Notes under the pieces: generated by a model
Told to the model about the DNA's origin: nothing
Seen by the model: only the letters and a program-made list of their open reading frames with translations
Database searches by the model: none
From: Betaproteobacteria bacterium
Lineage (GTDB): Bacteria > Pseudomonadota > Gammaproteobacteria > Burkholderiales > SG8-39
Length of the DNA: 64,000 bases
NCBI GenBank assembly: GCA_016210745.1
Contig: JACQTO010000103.1
Span: 24,724-88,723, forward strand
Direction: 5' to 3'
Made by a program: the position numbers and the translations under genes
Shown: piece after piece, positions 15,697-24,289 of the stretch
Numbering within the stretch: the first letter of the stretch is position 1
Layout of the letters: each line of letters opens with the position of its first letter

Positions 15697-16761
15697 ATGA
15701 ATGATGCTGCACGCCCTGCTATGGGATTAATTGGGACCACGCTGCCAACTGGGTGGACGCTGGAAGGTGAAATACCCCCTTACGAAGGTCGGACAGGGGC
15801 CACTTTTTGTGTTGGCTACATTGCCAATCGTAATGGTGAGCGAGCATTTATTAAGGTCATTGACCTCATGAATGCCGCGCACAACCGAACAAATCTCGTG
15901 GAATCGCTCCATGAGGCAACATCGGAAATTCTTGCCGAAAGAGCGGTCTTAGCTCTGTGCCATGACAAGAAAATGACAAGAATAATTCGGCTGATAGACC
16001 ACGGGGAATATGAAGTACCTGCGTTTGCCGGGGACCCGCTTGGTAGGGTCCACTACTTCGTTTTTGAGCTAGCCGCTTCCGATGTAAGGAAGGAAGTTAG
16101 CTTTGCTAAAAACGACCAGATTCTTTGGAAATTGCGCGTACTGAAGGACGTAGCGCTTGCGATTGACCAACTCCATCGTGGCGGCGTTGCTCACCAAGAC
16201 ATTAAGCCGTCCAATGTGCTGTTGATGAAGCCAGCCGAAGATGCAGGCGACCATAAACTGGGCGACTTGGGTCGCGCAATCAGAATGAACGCTTCCGGCC
16301 CGTTTGATGACCACGTGTTTCCAGGCGACGCGCGATACGCTCCATTAAGCGCGTGGTATGGCGTGCGCGACGCCGAGTGGGTAGATGGGCGAACGTCAGC
16401 TGACCTATACATGCTCGGCGTACTCGCTTGTTTCCTGTTTGGTGGAATCAACATTACTCAGCGTCAGATGGTACTTATTCCAAACGAGATGAAAGTACCG
16501 GACTGGCATGGAACGTTTGAGGCAGTGCTGCCCTTCCTGATAAACGTTCACGCTCAGGTGATGGAGGAGATAGAACAAGGACTTCCTGATTCGTTTCGAG
16601 CTGACCTGTTTGCCGTCATCAAGGAACTTACGCACCCTGACCCCAGGTTGAGGGGAAACCCGCGTGCCCGTGCACGAGTCGGTCGCCCCCCCGGCACAGA
16701 AACATATGTGTCTCGATTTGCGCATCTAGTTAAGGTTGCAGAGTTGAAGAAGAGCTCATGA
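15697..16761 (+). CDS. Hanks-type Ser/Thr protein kinase
   Basis: 354 residues, a single cytosolic kinase domain without a membrane segment. Visible motifs are the ATP lysine in AFIKVIDL (about K53), the catalytic loop HQDIKPSN (166-173, Asp168) and the metal-binding DLG (190-192, replacing DFG). The C-lobe follows with YMLGVLACFLFGG. All catalytic residues appear present, so it should be active. It overlaps the TPR gene by 4 bp (ATGA) and is preceded by its own repressor and operators. Soluble kinases in accessory regions often act in phage defence (for example Stk2), but no specific target is visible. Confidence 0.85.
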   Translation: MNDAARPAMGLIGTTLPTGWTLEGEIPPYEGRTGATFCVGYIANRNGERAFIKVIDLMNAAHNRTNLVESLHEATSEILAERAVLALCHDKKMTRIIRLIDHGEYEVPAFAGDPLGRVHYFVFELAASDVRKEVSFAKNDQILWKLRVLKDVALAIDQLHRGGVAHQDIKPSNVLLMKPAEDAGDHKLGDLGRAIRMNASGPFDDHVFPGDARYAPLSAWYGVRDAEWVDGRTSADLYMLGVLACFLFGGINITQRQMVLIPNEMKVPDWHGTFEAVLPFLINVHAQVMEEIEQGLPDSFRADLFAVIKELTHPDPRLRGNPRARARVGRPPGTETYVSRFAHLVKVAELKKSS

Positions 16762-18401
16762 GAACACTGGTGCCAACCCGTCGCATGCTGCCTCGCTGGC
16801 GCGACTCAGCCTCCGCGGTCAAAACCAGGGATGTGCTGGCCGTCCCAAGACAAGCTTCAGTTCCAACAGCCATACTGTCCGAGCAAGCAGGGGGCTTACG
16901 TACCGATTCCAGGGATGCGATTCCAATCAGCTGGCAATCCCAACTCGAACGTGAATTAGCCCTCTGGGAAAAAGCGCCAACGGTAGGGGTCGCGGCCGAT
17001 ATCCTATCGTTTGCAATATACGGAGATGCCAAGCCCCAACTCCAGCAAGTGGCGCGCTTCATATTGAGCGCACAATCACTGAGTGACAATCTCGCATTAC
17101 GGCAACTCGCTGAGTTTGCATTGTTAGAGCGGGACGCGGTGCTGCCCACTCCAGAAACGGCACTGGCTCCTATGAAGGCAATCCGACAGCTGCGTCGTCG
17201 GCTTCGCTCCTATCCTGACAATCCAGTTGCCCTTGTTGATTTAGCCTGGGTGCATGCACGCCTTGGTAACTCGCATGCAGCACATCGCGCTTTGATAACT
17301 GCAAGAGGCCTTGCACCAACCAATCGGCATATTGTTCGTGCACTTTGCCGCTATCTTGTACATGTAGGCGACGCGGCCGCCGCGCAGCGGTACCTAGAGC
17401 GGACCAGTAGTACGTCACATGACCCGTGGCTCCTATCTGCTTTGGTGGCGGTCTCGCAAATTACTGGAAAACCAGTCAGAGCATTGAAGCAGGCTCGACG
17501 TATGGTTTCGTCAGCGGATATGGCCCCAGGGCATGTTTCAGAACTTGCCGGGTCTCTCGCAGCGTTTGAAATCGAACAGGGCAACCTGAAGGAAGGCCGG
17601 CGGTTGTTTGACCGTGCGCTCGAGGACCCGACTGAAAACGTACTTGCTCAGGTCCATTGGGTTGCTCGAGAAACAGGCAGGTCGTTCGAGGTGCGCAACG
17701 CCTGGAAAAGCGCTCCAATGGCATATGAGCTTCAAGCGTATGAAGCGTATGTCAATGCCGAACGTGATATTGCATTGAAGGGCGCGCTTAGCTGGCATGA
17801 GGATGAACCTTTTTCAAGTCGACCGGTAATTCTGGCCTCATTTCTTGCCTCACTAGGGGAAGGTCGCGAGGATTACATCAGTCTCTGCCAGGATGCGTTG
17901 CGCTCGAATCCGGAGGATGAGCGGTTGGAAAGCAATTTGGTCTATCTACTTATTGCGGTGGGGCGGGTGGAGGAAGCTGAAACACGGTTAAGAAATCTCT
18001 TGCGTAGGTCCGTGTCAATTGAGTCCATCGCCAATACAGGTTATCTATACCTACGAGTTGGACAGGAGGCGGACGGGCGACTGCTTTATGAGAAAGCCGT
18101 TGACCAATTTGAAAAACAAGGCGACCAGGAACGGGCTGCGCTGGCATTAGCGTTCTATTCACGCGCCCTACGTGAATCGGGTTTTCAGGGATGGCGAGTC
18201 CCAATCGAAAGGGCGAAGACTGTCTACGCAAAGCTTAATTCGCCTGCGCTTACCATTCTATCGAACACCATGGCGCAAGCAGGAGACAGCAGCCTTGCAA
18301 TACCGCTTCTGCAAAAAAAAGGCGTGCTGAATGCCTGGCGATACAACAAAACTACGAATTGCCTGGTAATTGCACCGTCTAGAATCCTGCAACTTCGATA
18401 G
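16758..18401 (+). CDS. TPR-repeat protein coupled to the kinase
   Basis: 547 residues made mainly of tetratricopeptide-like helix pairs. Clear units include NPVALVDLAWVHARLGNSHA, then DERLESNLVYLLIAVGRVEE and SIANTGYLYLRVGQEADGRL. The first 60 residues are basic and non-repetitive. No signal peptide or enzymatic motif is visible, so it is probably a cytosolic scaffold or the kinase's substrate. The start overlaps the kinase stop by 4 bp, giving translational coupling and implying that the two act together. The pair is not one I can assign to a named system. Confidence 0.75.
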   Translation: MRTLVPTRRMLPRWRDSASAVKTRDVLAVPRQASVPTAILSEQAGGLRTDSRDAIPISWQSQLERELALWEKAPTVGVAADILSFAIYGDAKPQLQQVARFILSAQSLSDNLALRQLAEFALLERDAVLPTPETALAPMKAIRQLRRRLRSYPDNPVALVDLAWVHARLGNSHAAHRALITARGLAPTNRHIVRALCRYLVHVGDAAAAQRYLERTSSTSHDPWLLSALVAVSQITGKPVRALKQARRMVSSADMAPGHVSELAGSLAAFEIEQGNLKEGRRLFDRALEDPTENVLAQVHWVARETGRSFEVRNAWKSAPMAYELQAYEAYVNAERDIALKGALSWHEDEPFSSRPVILASFLASLGEGREDYISLCQDALRSNPEDERLESNLVYLLIAVGRVEEAETRLRNLLRRSVSIESIANTGYLYLRVGQEADGRLLYEKAVDQFEKQGDQERAALALAFYSRALRESGFQGWRVPIERAKTVYAKLNSPALTILSNTMAQAGDSSLAIPLLQKKGVLNAWRYNKTTNCLVIAPSRILQLR

Positions 18402-18864
18402 TTTGGTCTTGCAAACAGGCGGGCTGCTGTACAAGTAACTTGCCCAGTCTGACCGGCGGCAACGGAGCGTCGAAGCTTTCATCAGCGGGGCGAGAACGAC
18501 CTGGAGCAGATCGGCGATGCCACCCCTGATCCGCCGCTACCGTTACTCCGGCGCGCGGGCGCCCAACTCACCCCTGCCGCTGTGTGAACCGCCTTTGGTC
18601 GCGCCTGTACCATGCCCCCGCTGTTCTTTGCAGTCGCCTAGCGATTGCACCTCGCCGAAATCTGACATTCGAATTCAAAGTGAACCAGTACCTGGAGTGA
18701 CGAAAACTTGACTTCCGCAAACGATGCAGAATATAGTGCAATTTCAGATAGGTATCAGAACTGTCTCCGAAGCTCGCGCAAGCGGGCTTTTTTCGTTTTT
18801 TGCGCGTGCTTACCAACGCGTGGTAGGAATGTGATGGGGAGCACACTGGCCTAATGCCTACCGT
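18402..18864 (+). other. 463-bp gap with an intrinsic terminator
   Basis: No gene is convincing here. The part at 18500-18680 looks like decayed coding or mobile-element sequence that I cannot name. A terminator lies at 18771-18793, and then the HNH gene begins. Confidence 0.4.
18771..18793 (+). terminator. Intrinsic terminator before the HNH gene
   Basis: AGCTCGC pairs with GCGGGCT across a GCAA tetraloop, followed by TTTTTTCGTTTTTT. It could end the kinase-TPR transcript or isolate the phage-type HNH gene. Confidence 0.65.
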
Positions 18865-19194
18865 ATGAGCCGATCGAAGTGGTCAACCGAGTCTCGCCAT
18901 GCCCGAGGATACGGCGCCGAGTGGGACAAACTCAGGCTGCTGGTGCTCGAACGCGACGGCCATCTGTGCCAGTGCCAGCACTGCAAGGCCGAGGGCAGGG
19001 TGACGCTGGCCACCGAGGTGGACCACGTGGTCAGCCGGGCCAGAGCCACGGCGCTAGGCTGGAGCAAGGCGAGGACAGAAGATCCGAGCAACCTGCAGGC
19101 GATCAACTCCGATTGCCATGTGCGCAAGACCCAAGAAGAGCAGGGCAAGACCGTCAAACCCAAGATCGGACTGGACGGATGGGCGATTGTCTAG
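18865..19194 (+). CDS. Phage-type HNH endonuclease
   Basis: 109 residues. It has the pattern of cos-phage HNH nucleases: RGYGAEWDKLR near the start, a CQCQHC cysteine pair, EVDHVVSRA with the metal-binding Asp-His, and NLQAINSDCHVRKT. In cos phages such proteins assist terminase during genome cutting and lie next to terS and the cos site. Here no terminase follows; instead a G-rich stretch leads to a CopZ-like gene. It may be a remnant of another phage or satellite, or the displaced end of the adjacent prophage. Confidence 0.85.
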   Translation: MSRSKWSTESRHARGYGAEWDKLRLLVLERDGHLCQCQHCKAEGRVTLATEVDHVVSRARATALGWSKARTEDPSNLQAINSDCHVRKTQEEQGKTVKPKIGLDGWAIV

Positions 19195-19463
19195 TGGGGG
19201 GGGGGTAGTGCACGGGCCGATTGGCTTCTCGCGCCGGACCATCGTGGGAGGGAGATTTTTACAGAAGCGAAATAGAGGTGGGGGGGTGTCTGGCGAGCGG
19301 TGGGCGCTCGTGGCGCAGCCTGGCGCGCTGGTGGTGCTCAGGTTGGCGTGGTGATGCCGCGGGGAAGTGAACTGGTGGTCTGAGTTCGGCCAATTGCTGC
19401 CGTTCGGTTGATACAGAAATGAGGGGATAATGCTATCCAATCTAAACCATCCTGAGGCCGAAC
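19195..19463 (+). other. G-rich intergenic stretch, possible cos-region remnant
   Basis: It begins with ten consecutive G (19196-19205) directly after the HNH stop and has a second G7 run (19280-19286). HNH genes of cos phages are often followed by the cohesive-end site, so this could be a decayed cos region. No gene is visible. Confidence 0.3.
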
Positions 19464-19895
19464 GTGAGTAGCTGTTGTTCATCATCTGGCTGCGACAGCA
19501 AGCATCCGAGAAAACACCATTGCCCCGCAAATGACCTAGAGTATTCGGAAGTTTCAGTGCGAACTATCGTTCACCACATCGCGGAGTCGTGGGCGTGGAC
19601 ACCGACCGCCAAGCAATACTATTTTTGTGGTGACCCGGAGTGCGATGTCGCATATTTTGGGGATGACGATTCAGTTGTCCTTAAGTCCCAGTTGCGGACT
19701 CGTATTGGGGTGAAAGAACGAGGCGGCGACGACTTGCTGTGCTACTGCTTCGGGGTCAGCAGGGCTGATTTCGAGCGCAATCCAGGCATCAAGGATTTCG
19801 TGACCGCCCAGACCAAGGCCGGATTGTGTTCTTGTGAAACCAGCAACCCATCGGGGCGTTGCTGCTTAAAAGACTTCCCCAAGTCTCCAGAGTGA
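19464..19895 (+). CDS. CopZ-like iron-sulfur/zinc protein
   Basis: 143 residues from a GTG start. It is cysteine-rich: SCCSSSGC at the start, HHCPAND, CGDPECDVAYF in a zinc-binding N-domain, then LLCYCFG and AGLCSCETSNPSGRCCL in a BFD-like [2Fe-2S] domain. This two-part arrangement matches the N-terminal region of Archaeoglobus-type CopZ proteins linked to copper or mercury handling. No metal transporter is next to it, so its context gives no pathway. It separates the HNH gene from the prophage. Confidence 0.75.
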   Translation: MSSCCSSSGCDSKHPRKHHCPANDLEYSEVSVRTIVHHIAESWAWTPTAKQYYFCGDPECDVAYFGDDDSVVLKSQLRTRIGVKERGGDDLLCYCFGVSRADFERNPGIKDFVTAQTKAGLCSCETSNPSGRCCLKDFPKSPE

Positions 19896-20124
19896 ATGTC
19901 GCCTTTGGGTTGCTGCCGGCCGCAAAGTGATCGCGCAGCATAACTACTCCGTGGATTTGGTGCGTCGCCACATGTCGATTCAATATCAATCACGGAAATC
20001 GGATACCCGGAAAGTGAACATCGGCACGCGCGCCGGCGTTGTTAATGATGTCGCAAACGGAGCGTCGTCGAACATATCGAAGCGAGTCCGGCGCGTCAGC
20101 GGCTGAATTTCATAGATCCTGTGC
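19896..20124 (+). other. Intergenic stretch at the prophage left side
   Basis: 229 bp between convergent genes. Degenerate intergenic sequence only; I found no attachment-site repeat shared with the right junction near 52.88 kb. Confidence 0.35.
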
Positions 20125-20364
20125 TCATTCGAGTTCGCCCGGCTGCTTGACGTGTCCGAACAGTGCGCCTTGGTCGGCGAAGAGGTCAGCCTGGTCTATT
20201 TTGACGCGGCGGGCAGGCGTAACGGCTGGAGCCAGTTCCTCCGCCGGTTCTGCCGCTTCGAGGTCCTGGCGCGTGTAGGGTGTGAGCAGTGGAGGCTTGC
20301 AAGCCGGGCACAGCATTTCATCCGGGTCCTGGATAGGTTTGCCGCAGTTGTCGCAGGTTGGCAT
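20125..20364 (-). CDS. Small zinc-ribbon protein
   Basis: 79 residues. CDNCGKP and CPACKPP near the start form a CxxC...CxxC zinc ribbon; the rest is acidic and proline-rich. TAGGAGAAAG precedes the start. It is the last gene of the leftward early prophage unit, 13 bp after the ParB-like gene. Possible roles are DNA or protein binding; nothing more can be said. Confidence 0.6.
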   Translation of the reverse strand: MPTCDNCGKPIQDPDEMLCPACKPPLLTPYTRQDLEAAEPAEELAPAVTPARRVKIDQADLFADQGALFGHVKQPGELE

Positions 20365-20377
20365 GGCTTTCTCCTAA

Positions 20378-21268
20378 TCAGGCGGCGATTTCGCTTTGGA
20401 TTGCAGCTTTCTGGATTTCGCGCTCGATCAGCTTCAGGTGCTTGCTGATCAGCTCGATCTGGGCGGCAACGATGCCGGCGCGATGCGGATTGATCTTCTT
20501 CAGGGCCACGACCTCGTTGTCCTTGAAACCGCTGGCGATGAGTCGGACAATCTGCTCGATTTTCGCCTCGAATGCGGTCAGGGCTTTTGCTTCCGCGGCG
20601 CTTGCCTTGGGCTTTTCGAAGAACCCGCCCTGGCTGGCAGCAGCAAGCAGTGCGTCTGCTGCAGCGCGCAGCTTGGCGTAGGTATCGCAGCGGCCGTCCC
20701 GGATCAGGCGAAAAAGTGCGTCCTGATCGCTTGGCTCGAGCCGGGCCAACTCTGTGCCCTGTGATGGCGACAAGTGGCCTTTTTCGAGCAGGTCGAGATA
20801 GGGCCGGTTCAGGCGCAGGAGCGCCGTGCGCTCGGTGATGCGCCAGGCCTGCTTGAGCCCGAGCCGGTGCGCAAGCTCCTCGGCGGTGACGCCCGTGTCG
20901 AGGACACGCTGGAAGGCGCGGCCTTCTTCAAGCGGCGTGATGTCGGCGCGCTGCAGGTTCTCGACGATGGCCAGAATGTCCCGCTCGCCGTCGGTGATAT
21001 CGATTAGATTGGCGTCGATCGTGTCGAGCCCGGCCAGGACGTGGGCACGCCATCTGCGCTCGCCGGCCACGATCATGTATCGAGGCATGGCGTCGCGCGG
21101 ATCGCCTACCAACGCACAGCGCGAGTAGGGCGCGAATAAGCGCACGGTGATCGGCTGAATGAGGCCATTCGCCTTGATGGATGCCGCCAGTTCGGCCAGC
21201 GATTCTGGATTAAATCGCTTGCGCGGCTGGTCTGGGTTTGGAATAACGTATGCGGTCTTGAGTTTCAT
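20378..21268 (-). CDS. ParB/Spo0J-family protein of the prophage
   Basis: 296 residues. The N-terminal ParB domain shows PDQPRKRF, IKANGLIQPITV and the CTPase/arginine box GERRWRA near residue 88, followed by ENLQRADITPLEEGRAF and a helix-turn-helix (TAEELAHRLGLKQAWRITER). The C-terminus is coiled. It has no ParA neighbour, so classical partition is doubtful; phage ParB homologs can act as regulators or in DNA modification. It overlaps the DUF488 gene by 4 bp. Confidence 0.88.
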   Translation of the reverse strand: MKLKTAYVIPNPDQPRKRFNPESLAELAASIKANGLIQPITVRLFAPYSRCALVGDPRDAMPRYMIVAGERRWRAHVLAGLDTIDANLIDITDGERDILAIVENLQRADITPLEEGRAFQRVLDTGVTAEELAHRLGLKQAWRITERTALLRLNRPYLDLLEKGHLSPSQGTELARLEPSDQDALFRLIRDGRCDTYAKLRAAADALLAAASQGGFFEKPKASAAEAKALTAFEAKIEQIVRLIASGFKDNEVVALKKINPHRAGIVAAQIELISKHLKLIEREIQKAAIQSEIAA

Positions 21269-21621
21269 GGCTTACTCCCGATTTCCTTCACGCAGATTCC
21301 GGCCTCTTTCTTGAGCCACTCGGCCACCATGCGGCGGTGGCACCAGTTGGTCGGGCTGAACGGAGGCCGCTCGTAGCAGAGCAGCACTGGCTCGTGCGGA
21401 TGCACCAGTGTGATCAGGGTGTCACAGACGTGTATTGCGTCGAGTTCGGCGAGCTGCGCGAAGTAGAGTTCGCGGTACATTTCTTCGGACACGCTGTTGA
21501 ACCAGGGCCCGGGCGCCAGCGGCTTGTAGATTTTGAAGCCCGCTGGCGTGTTACGCGGGGCGAAACGCGCGATCGAGATCCGGCCGGGGCCGGTGTAGGA
21601 AAAGAAGCTACTCGTTTTCAT
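21265..21621 (-). CDS. DUF488-family protein
   Basis: 118 residues. LLCYERPPFSPTNWCHRRMV contains the DUF488 signature (cysteine, then CHR and a C-terminal VAEWL helix). DUF488 proteins are small, possibly nucleic-acid-related, of unknown reaction. It is coupled to its neighbours by 4-bp overlaps on both sides. Confidence 0.75.
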   Translation of the reverse strand: MKTSSFFSYTGPGRISIARFAPRNTPAGFKIYKPLAPGPWFNSVSEEMYRELYFAQLAELDAIHVCDTLITLVHPHEPVLLCYERPPFSPTNWCHRRMVAEWLKKEAGICVKEIGSKP

Positions 21622-21818
21622 GCTGGATCCTCCTCGTCTAGGGCATCGGCCAGAGTGAGTGCAGCACCCGCCAGTTCACCGGGGTCATCGCACTCGACGA
21701 TGGATACCTTGACGTGGGCGTTGTCGAACGTATTCGTAAGATCGGAATAGAGGTCGATCGGGTCGCCCTCGGCTGCGGTTTCGTTGTCGTAGGCTATGGC
21801 GATGTATCTGACGGTCAT
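21618..21818 (-). CDS. Small acidic early prophage protein
   Basis: 66 residues, strongly acidic, with a beta-strand start (VRYIAIAYDNETA) and an Ala/Asp-rich helical end. AGGAAC precedes the ATG. It overlaps the DUF488 gene by 4 bp. No family is recognised. Confidence 0.5.
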   Translation of the reverse strand: MTVRYIAIAYDNETAAEGDPIDLYSDLTNTFDNAHVKVSIVECDDPGELAGAALTLADALDEEDPA

Positions 21819-21839
21819 GGTGCTGTTCCTTTTCGTTTT

Positions 21840-21910
21840 GCGGCTAATTGGAAAATCGTTCTGGCTCCACCAGGGCGATCACCGCGGTTCGATTCCGCGG
21901 GGCCGCTCCG
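21840..21910 (+). tRNA. tRNA-like sequence with a T-arm, D-arm deficient
   Basis: The hairpin CGCGG-TTCGATT-CCGCG contains the T-arm consensus GGTTCGATTCC. GCGGCT at the 5' end can pair with GGCCGC after the T-arm, as an acceptor stem. A central arm, CTG-GCTCCAC-CAG, would give anticodon TCC (Gly), but position 33 is C, the D-arm region is too short and the 3' end is TCCG. It may be a decayed phage tRNA-Gly or a chance hairpin. Confidence 0.25.
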
Positions 21911-21966
21911 GTTTTGAGGTTGCGCATGGGTTGCAAGGGGGTTAGCGCGGGGTGTTCGGGTGCAGT

Positions 21967-22674
21967 CTAGGAAAGCCGCCGCGGCTGGGCGCTTGAGCCA
22001 ATCGGGCGGTTGAATTGCACCTTCTCTGCCGCCGCGCGCCCTTGGGTGAATCCGTCGCTAGCGAACTTCGTGCTGCGGTTGCGCACTTTCTGCTTGCCGA
22101 ACTCGGCATCGCGCAGGGCCAGCTTGTTTTGCACGACCATCAAGGCGGTGCCGGTCTTGGTAACCGCCTCTTTCATGGCCACGTCGCGTTCCGCGCGCAG
22201 CGTTGTCATGCGCTCGCACAGGCGGATGGCGTAGGCTTTGCGGAAGGTTTCCCGGTGCCTACCGGCGACCGATTTGGATTCTGCGTAACCGTGGTCGCGC
22301 AGCATTTTGAACAGCCAGGCGGCGTATTCAATGTCTGTCTCGTCGCCCTGGAACTTCATGCAGCGCTGGTATTGCGCATCGTCAACCCAGGTCGCTCTGC
22401 AATCGGTGAAGCGGCCGACGCCCACGCCCAGGAACCCCATCCACATCGGGGACCAGTTGCACGGCTTGGCTTGTTCGCCGACCGGGATGGTGACGCTGCG
22501 CCAGTTGTAAATCGTCTGCTTGCCGGTGGTGGCTTCGAGGTCGGCCACGTCGATGTTGTGCTGACGCATGAGCTTTTCGGCCATGCGCATCGCGGTTTCG
22601 TTCTCGTGTTCGTTGCCGCGGGCATCGTTTGCCATTGCGAGCAGCTTTTGGATTTTTTCGCGGATGTCGCTCAC
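21967..22674 (-). CDS. DUF2786-domain protein
   Basis: 235 residues. The first 45 ([20 protein letters not shown], then [11 protein letters not shown]) are a textbook DUF2786 helical domain. The remainder is the DUF7168-type partner with conserved WKSVTIP-like and FYGDEADVE-like features (here NWRSVTIP and [11 protein letters not shown]). These proteins occur in phages and plasmids; the function is unknown. It overlaps the RadC gene by 4 bp. Confidence 0.85.
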   Translation of the reverse strand: MSDIREKIQKLLAMANDARGNEHENETAMRMAEKLMRQHNIDVADLEATTGKQTIYNWRSVTIPVGEQAKPCNWSPMWMGFLGVGVGRFTDCRATWVDDAQYQRCMKFQGDETDIEYAAWLFKMLRDHGYAESKSVAGRHRETFRKAYAIRLCERMTTLRAERDVAMKEAVTKTGTALMVVQNKLALRDAEFGKQKVRNRSTKFASDGFTQGRAAAEKVQFNRPIGSSAQPRRLS

Positions 22675-23150
22675 AGCAGCCCCCTTTCGGCGAACGAGAG
22701 CATGGACCCGCCGGCCACGATGAAATGGTCGAGCACCTGGACATCGACCAGAGCCAGCGCAGTGCGCAGGGAGCGTGTCAGCAGCTCGTCTGCATGGCTT
22801 GGTTCGGCTACGCCGCTTGGATGATTGTGGGCGAGGATCACTGCGCAGCAGTTGTGGTGCAGCGCAGCTTTGACGATCTCGCGTGGGTACACGCTGGTTT
22901 GCGTCAAGGTGCCGCGGAACATTTCGTCAACCGCTATGACCCGATGTTGAGCGTCGAGGAACACGCACGCGAAAACTTCATGCTCTTTGTCGGTCAGCGT
23001 CAGACGCAGATAGTCGCGGACGGCCGCGGGCGAATTGAGCGAGGCGCGTTTCAGCCCGAAGCGGTGGTTGAGGATGCCGACCGCCATGCGGATCACGTCG
23101 TCGTCGGACACGCAGGCGCCGGTTTCCTGATGGAGAAGTTTTGCGCTCAT
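22671..23150 (-). CDS. radC: RadC-like JAMM/MPN+ protein
   Basis: 159 residues. The C-terminal JAB domain has AHNHPSG (108-113) and the downstream Asp (SHADE), which complete the zinc-binding JAMM motif. The N-terminal helix-hairpin-helix of chromosomal RadC is missing, as in most phage and plasmid copies. Despite the name, a role in DNA repair is not supported for the family. It is coupled by 4-bp overlaps to the DUF2958 and DUF2786 genes. Confidence 0.9.
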   Translation of the reverse strand: MSAKLLHQETGACVSDDDVIRMAVGILNHRFGLKRASLNSPAAVRDYLRLTLTDKEHEVFACVFLDAQHRVIAVDEMFRGTLTQTSVYPREIVKAALHHNCCAVILAHNHPSGVAEPSHADELLTRSLRTALALVDVQVLDHFIVAGGSMLSFAERGLL

Positions 23151-23620
23151 GCCGCCGCCCGTTCGGCTTTTGCTTTGATGCTGCCGAGTGTGCAGGGCGT
23201 GAAGTACAGATCGAGCTCAACGCCGGCGCCGATCAACTCAACGATGCTGATATAGCCAAGTTCGGCACATTCGTCATCGCCCAGGTTCGCGTACCCGAAG
23301 GCCTGAATCTGGCCCTTGCCGTCCGGGTCCGAGTCGTGCTCGGTGATGTACCAGTCGCACGCGCCCTTGAAGTAGTGCAGGGACACGATAGCCTGGTCGC
23401 CGAGCCCGTCTTGGTCGTAAGTCCTCGGCATTTTCAAGACCAATTGGCCGAGGGCGGTCAGCTTGTCGAAGAAGAACTGCTTTTCTTCGCCCCGGCAGGC
23501 ATGGCCGATGGCCTCTAATTGGCTGCGGCCGATGAAGCCCCCGAGTAGCTTCAGGGCGTGAACCGCGTCCATTTTGGTGGCGTGAACGCCGGCGGCTGGG
23601 TTTACAATTGCTTGAGCCAT
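23147..23620 (-). CDS. DUF2958-domain protein
   Basis: 157 residues. The C-terminal part, with [16 protein letters not shown] and [20 protein letters not shown], is the DUF2958 signature; the N-terminal 60 residues form a helical extension. DUF2958 proteins are common on plasmids and phages, often near single-strand DNA or partition genes. AGAGGAG precedes the start. It opens the RadC-DUF2786 coupled group. Confidence 0.85.
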   Translation of the reverse strand: MAQAIVNPAAGVHATKMDAVHALKLLGGFIGRSQLEAIGHACRGEEKQFFFDKLTALGQLVLKMPRTYDQDGLGDQAIVSLHYFKGACDWYITEHDSDPDGKGQIQAFGYANLGDDECAELGYISIVELIGAGVELDLYFTPCTLGSIKAKAERAAA

Positions 23621-23753
23621 TTCAAACTCCTCTTTAGTTTGGGGTGGTCAGAAGCCTCGGTCGGTGTCAGCCTTCCGGGGCTTCGCTTTACCAGGGAGCC
23701 GCCTGGCGCGGTATTGACCTAGACCCTGTCGCAAAAGCCTAGAGAAATTCGGC

Positions 23754-24038
23754 CTAAGCGCAAACGTCGATGTCGACTTCGGTGAAGTGCCCGCGCAGAA
23801 AATGTTTCACGCGCGCCTTCGCTTCGGAATAAGTGCAGGAGCCGACCGGTACCAAGATGAGATTCTCGATTTTCTCGGGCGAGGCCTCAACGCGCACGAT
23901 GCCGTGAAATTGCGGTTCCATCATGCTGGATTTCTGCAACGCTGTTTTGCACGTCACCTCAAAGAGCCAGCCGCCGCGTCCGCGGGGCAGATGGCGGTGG
24001 GTAAGCTCGTACTGATTGGTCAGAAAATTGGTTTTCAT
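23754..24038 (-). CDS. Small early prophage protein, first gene of the leftward unit
   Basis: 94 residues of mostly beta structure (YELTHRHLPRGRGGWLFEVT, then IENLILVPVGSCTYSEAKAR). AAAGGAGC precedes the ATG. A perfect hairpin at 24077-24095 lies in its leader. No family is recognised. A 133-bp gap with a GAAGCC/GGCTTC hairpin separates it from the DUF2958 gene. Confidence 0.5.
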   Translation of the reverse strand: MKTNFLTNQYELTHRHLPRGRGGWLFEVTCKTALQKSSMMEPQFHGIVRVEASPEKIENLILVPVGSCTYSEAKARVKHFLRGHFTEVDIDVCA

Positions 24039-24076
24039 GATTTGCTCCTTTGGCTGTTGAGGAGAAAAACGGAAGA

Positions 24077-24095
24077 GATAGGGGCGAGCCCTATC
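24077..24095. promoter_or_regulatory. Leader hairpin in the divergent control region
   Basis: GATAGGG-GCGAG-CCCTATC is a perfect 7-bp stem, with U-rich sequence on both sides. It lies 39 bp ahead of the leftward early unit's first start and may attenuate early transcription in one or both directions. Confidence 0.4.
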
Positions 24096-24289
24096 CTTTC
24101 AGTTCTTTTGGTTTTCCGGGTGTCCCCCACTTGGCCCCCTGTGGAAGCGGAGTCGTTTCCGTCTGGCTTGCTGCTTGATGCGCCTGGCGGTGGGTCGGGC
24201 CGGGTCGGCTTCGGTGAACTGAAACCTTAATAGAAGTATAGCACAAATACGCATAAAATCAACAAGTTACAGCACACAAGCGAAAATAA

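Noticed and set aside
18402..18700. Transposase remnant before the HNH gene
   Set aside because: The sequence looks decayed, but no transposase motif or inverted ends could be identified.
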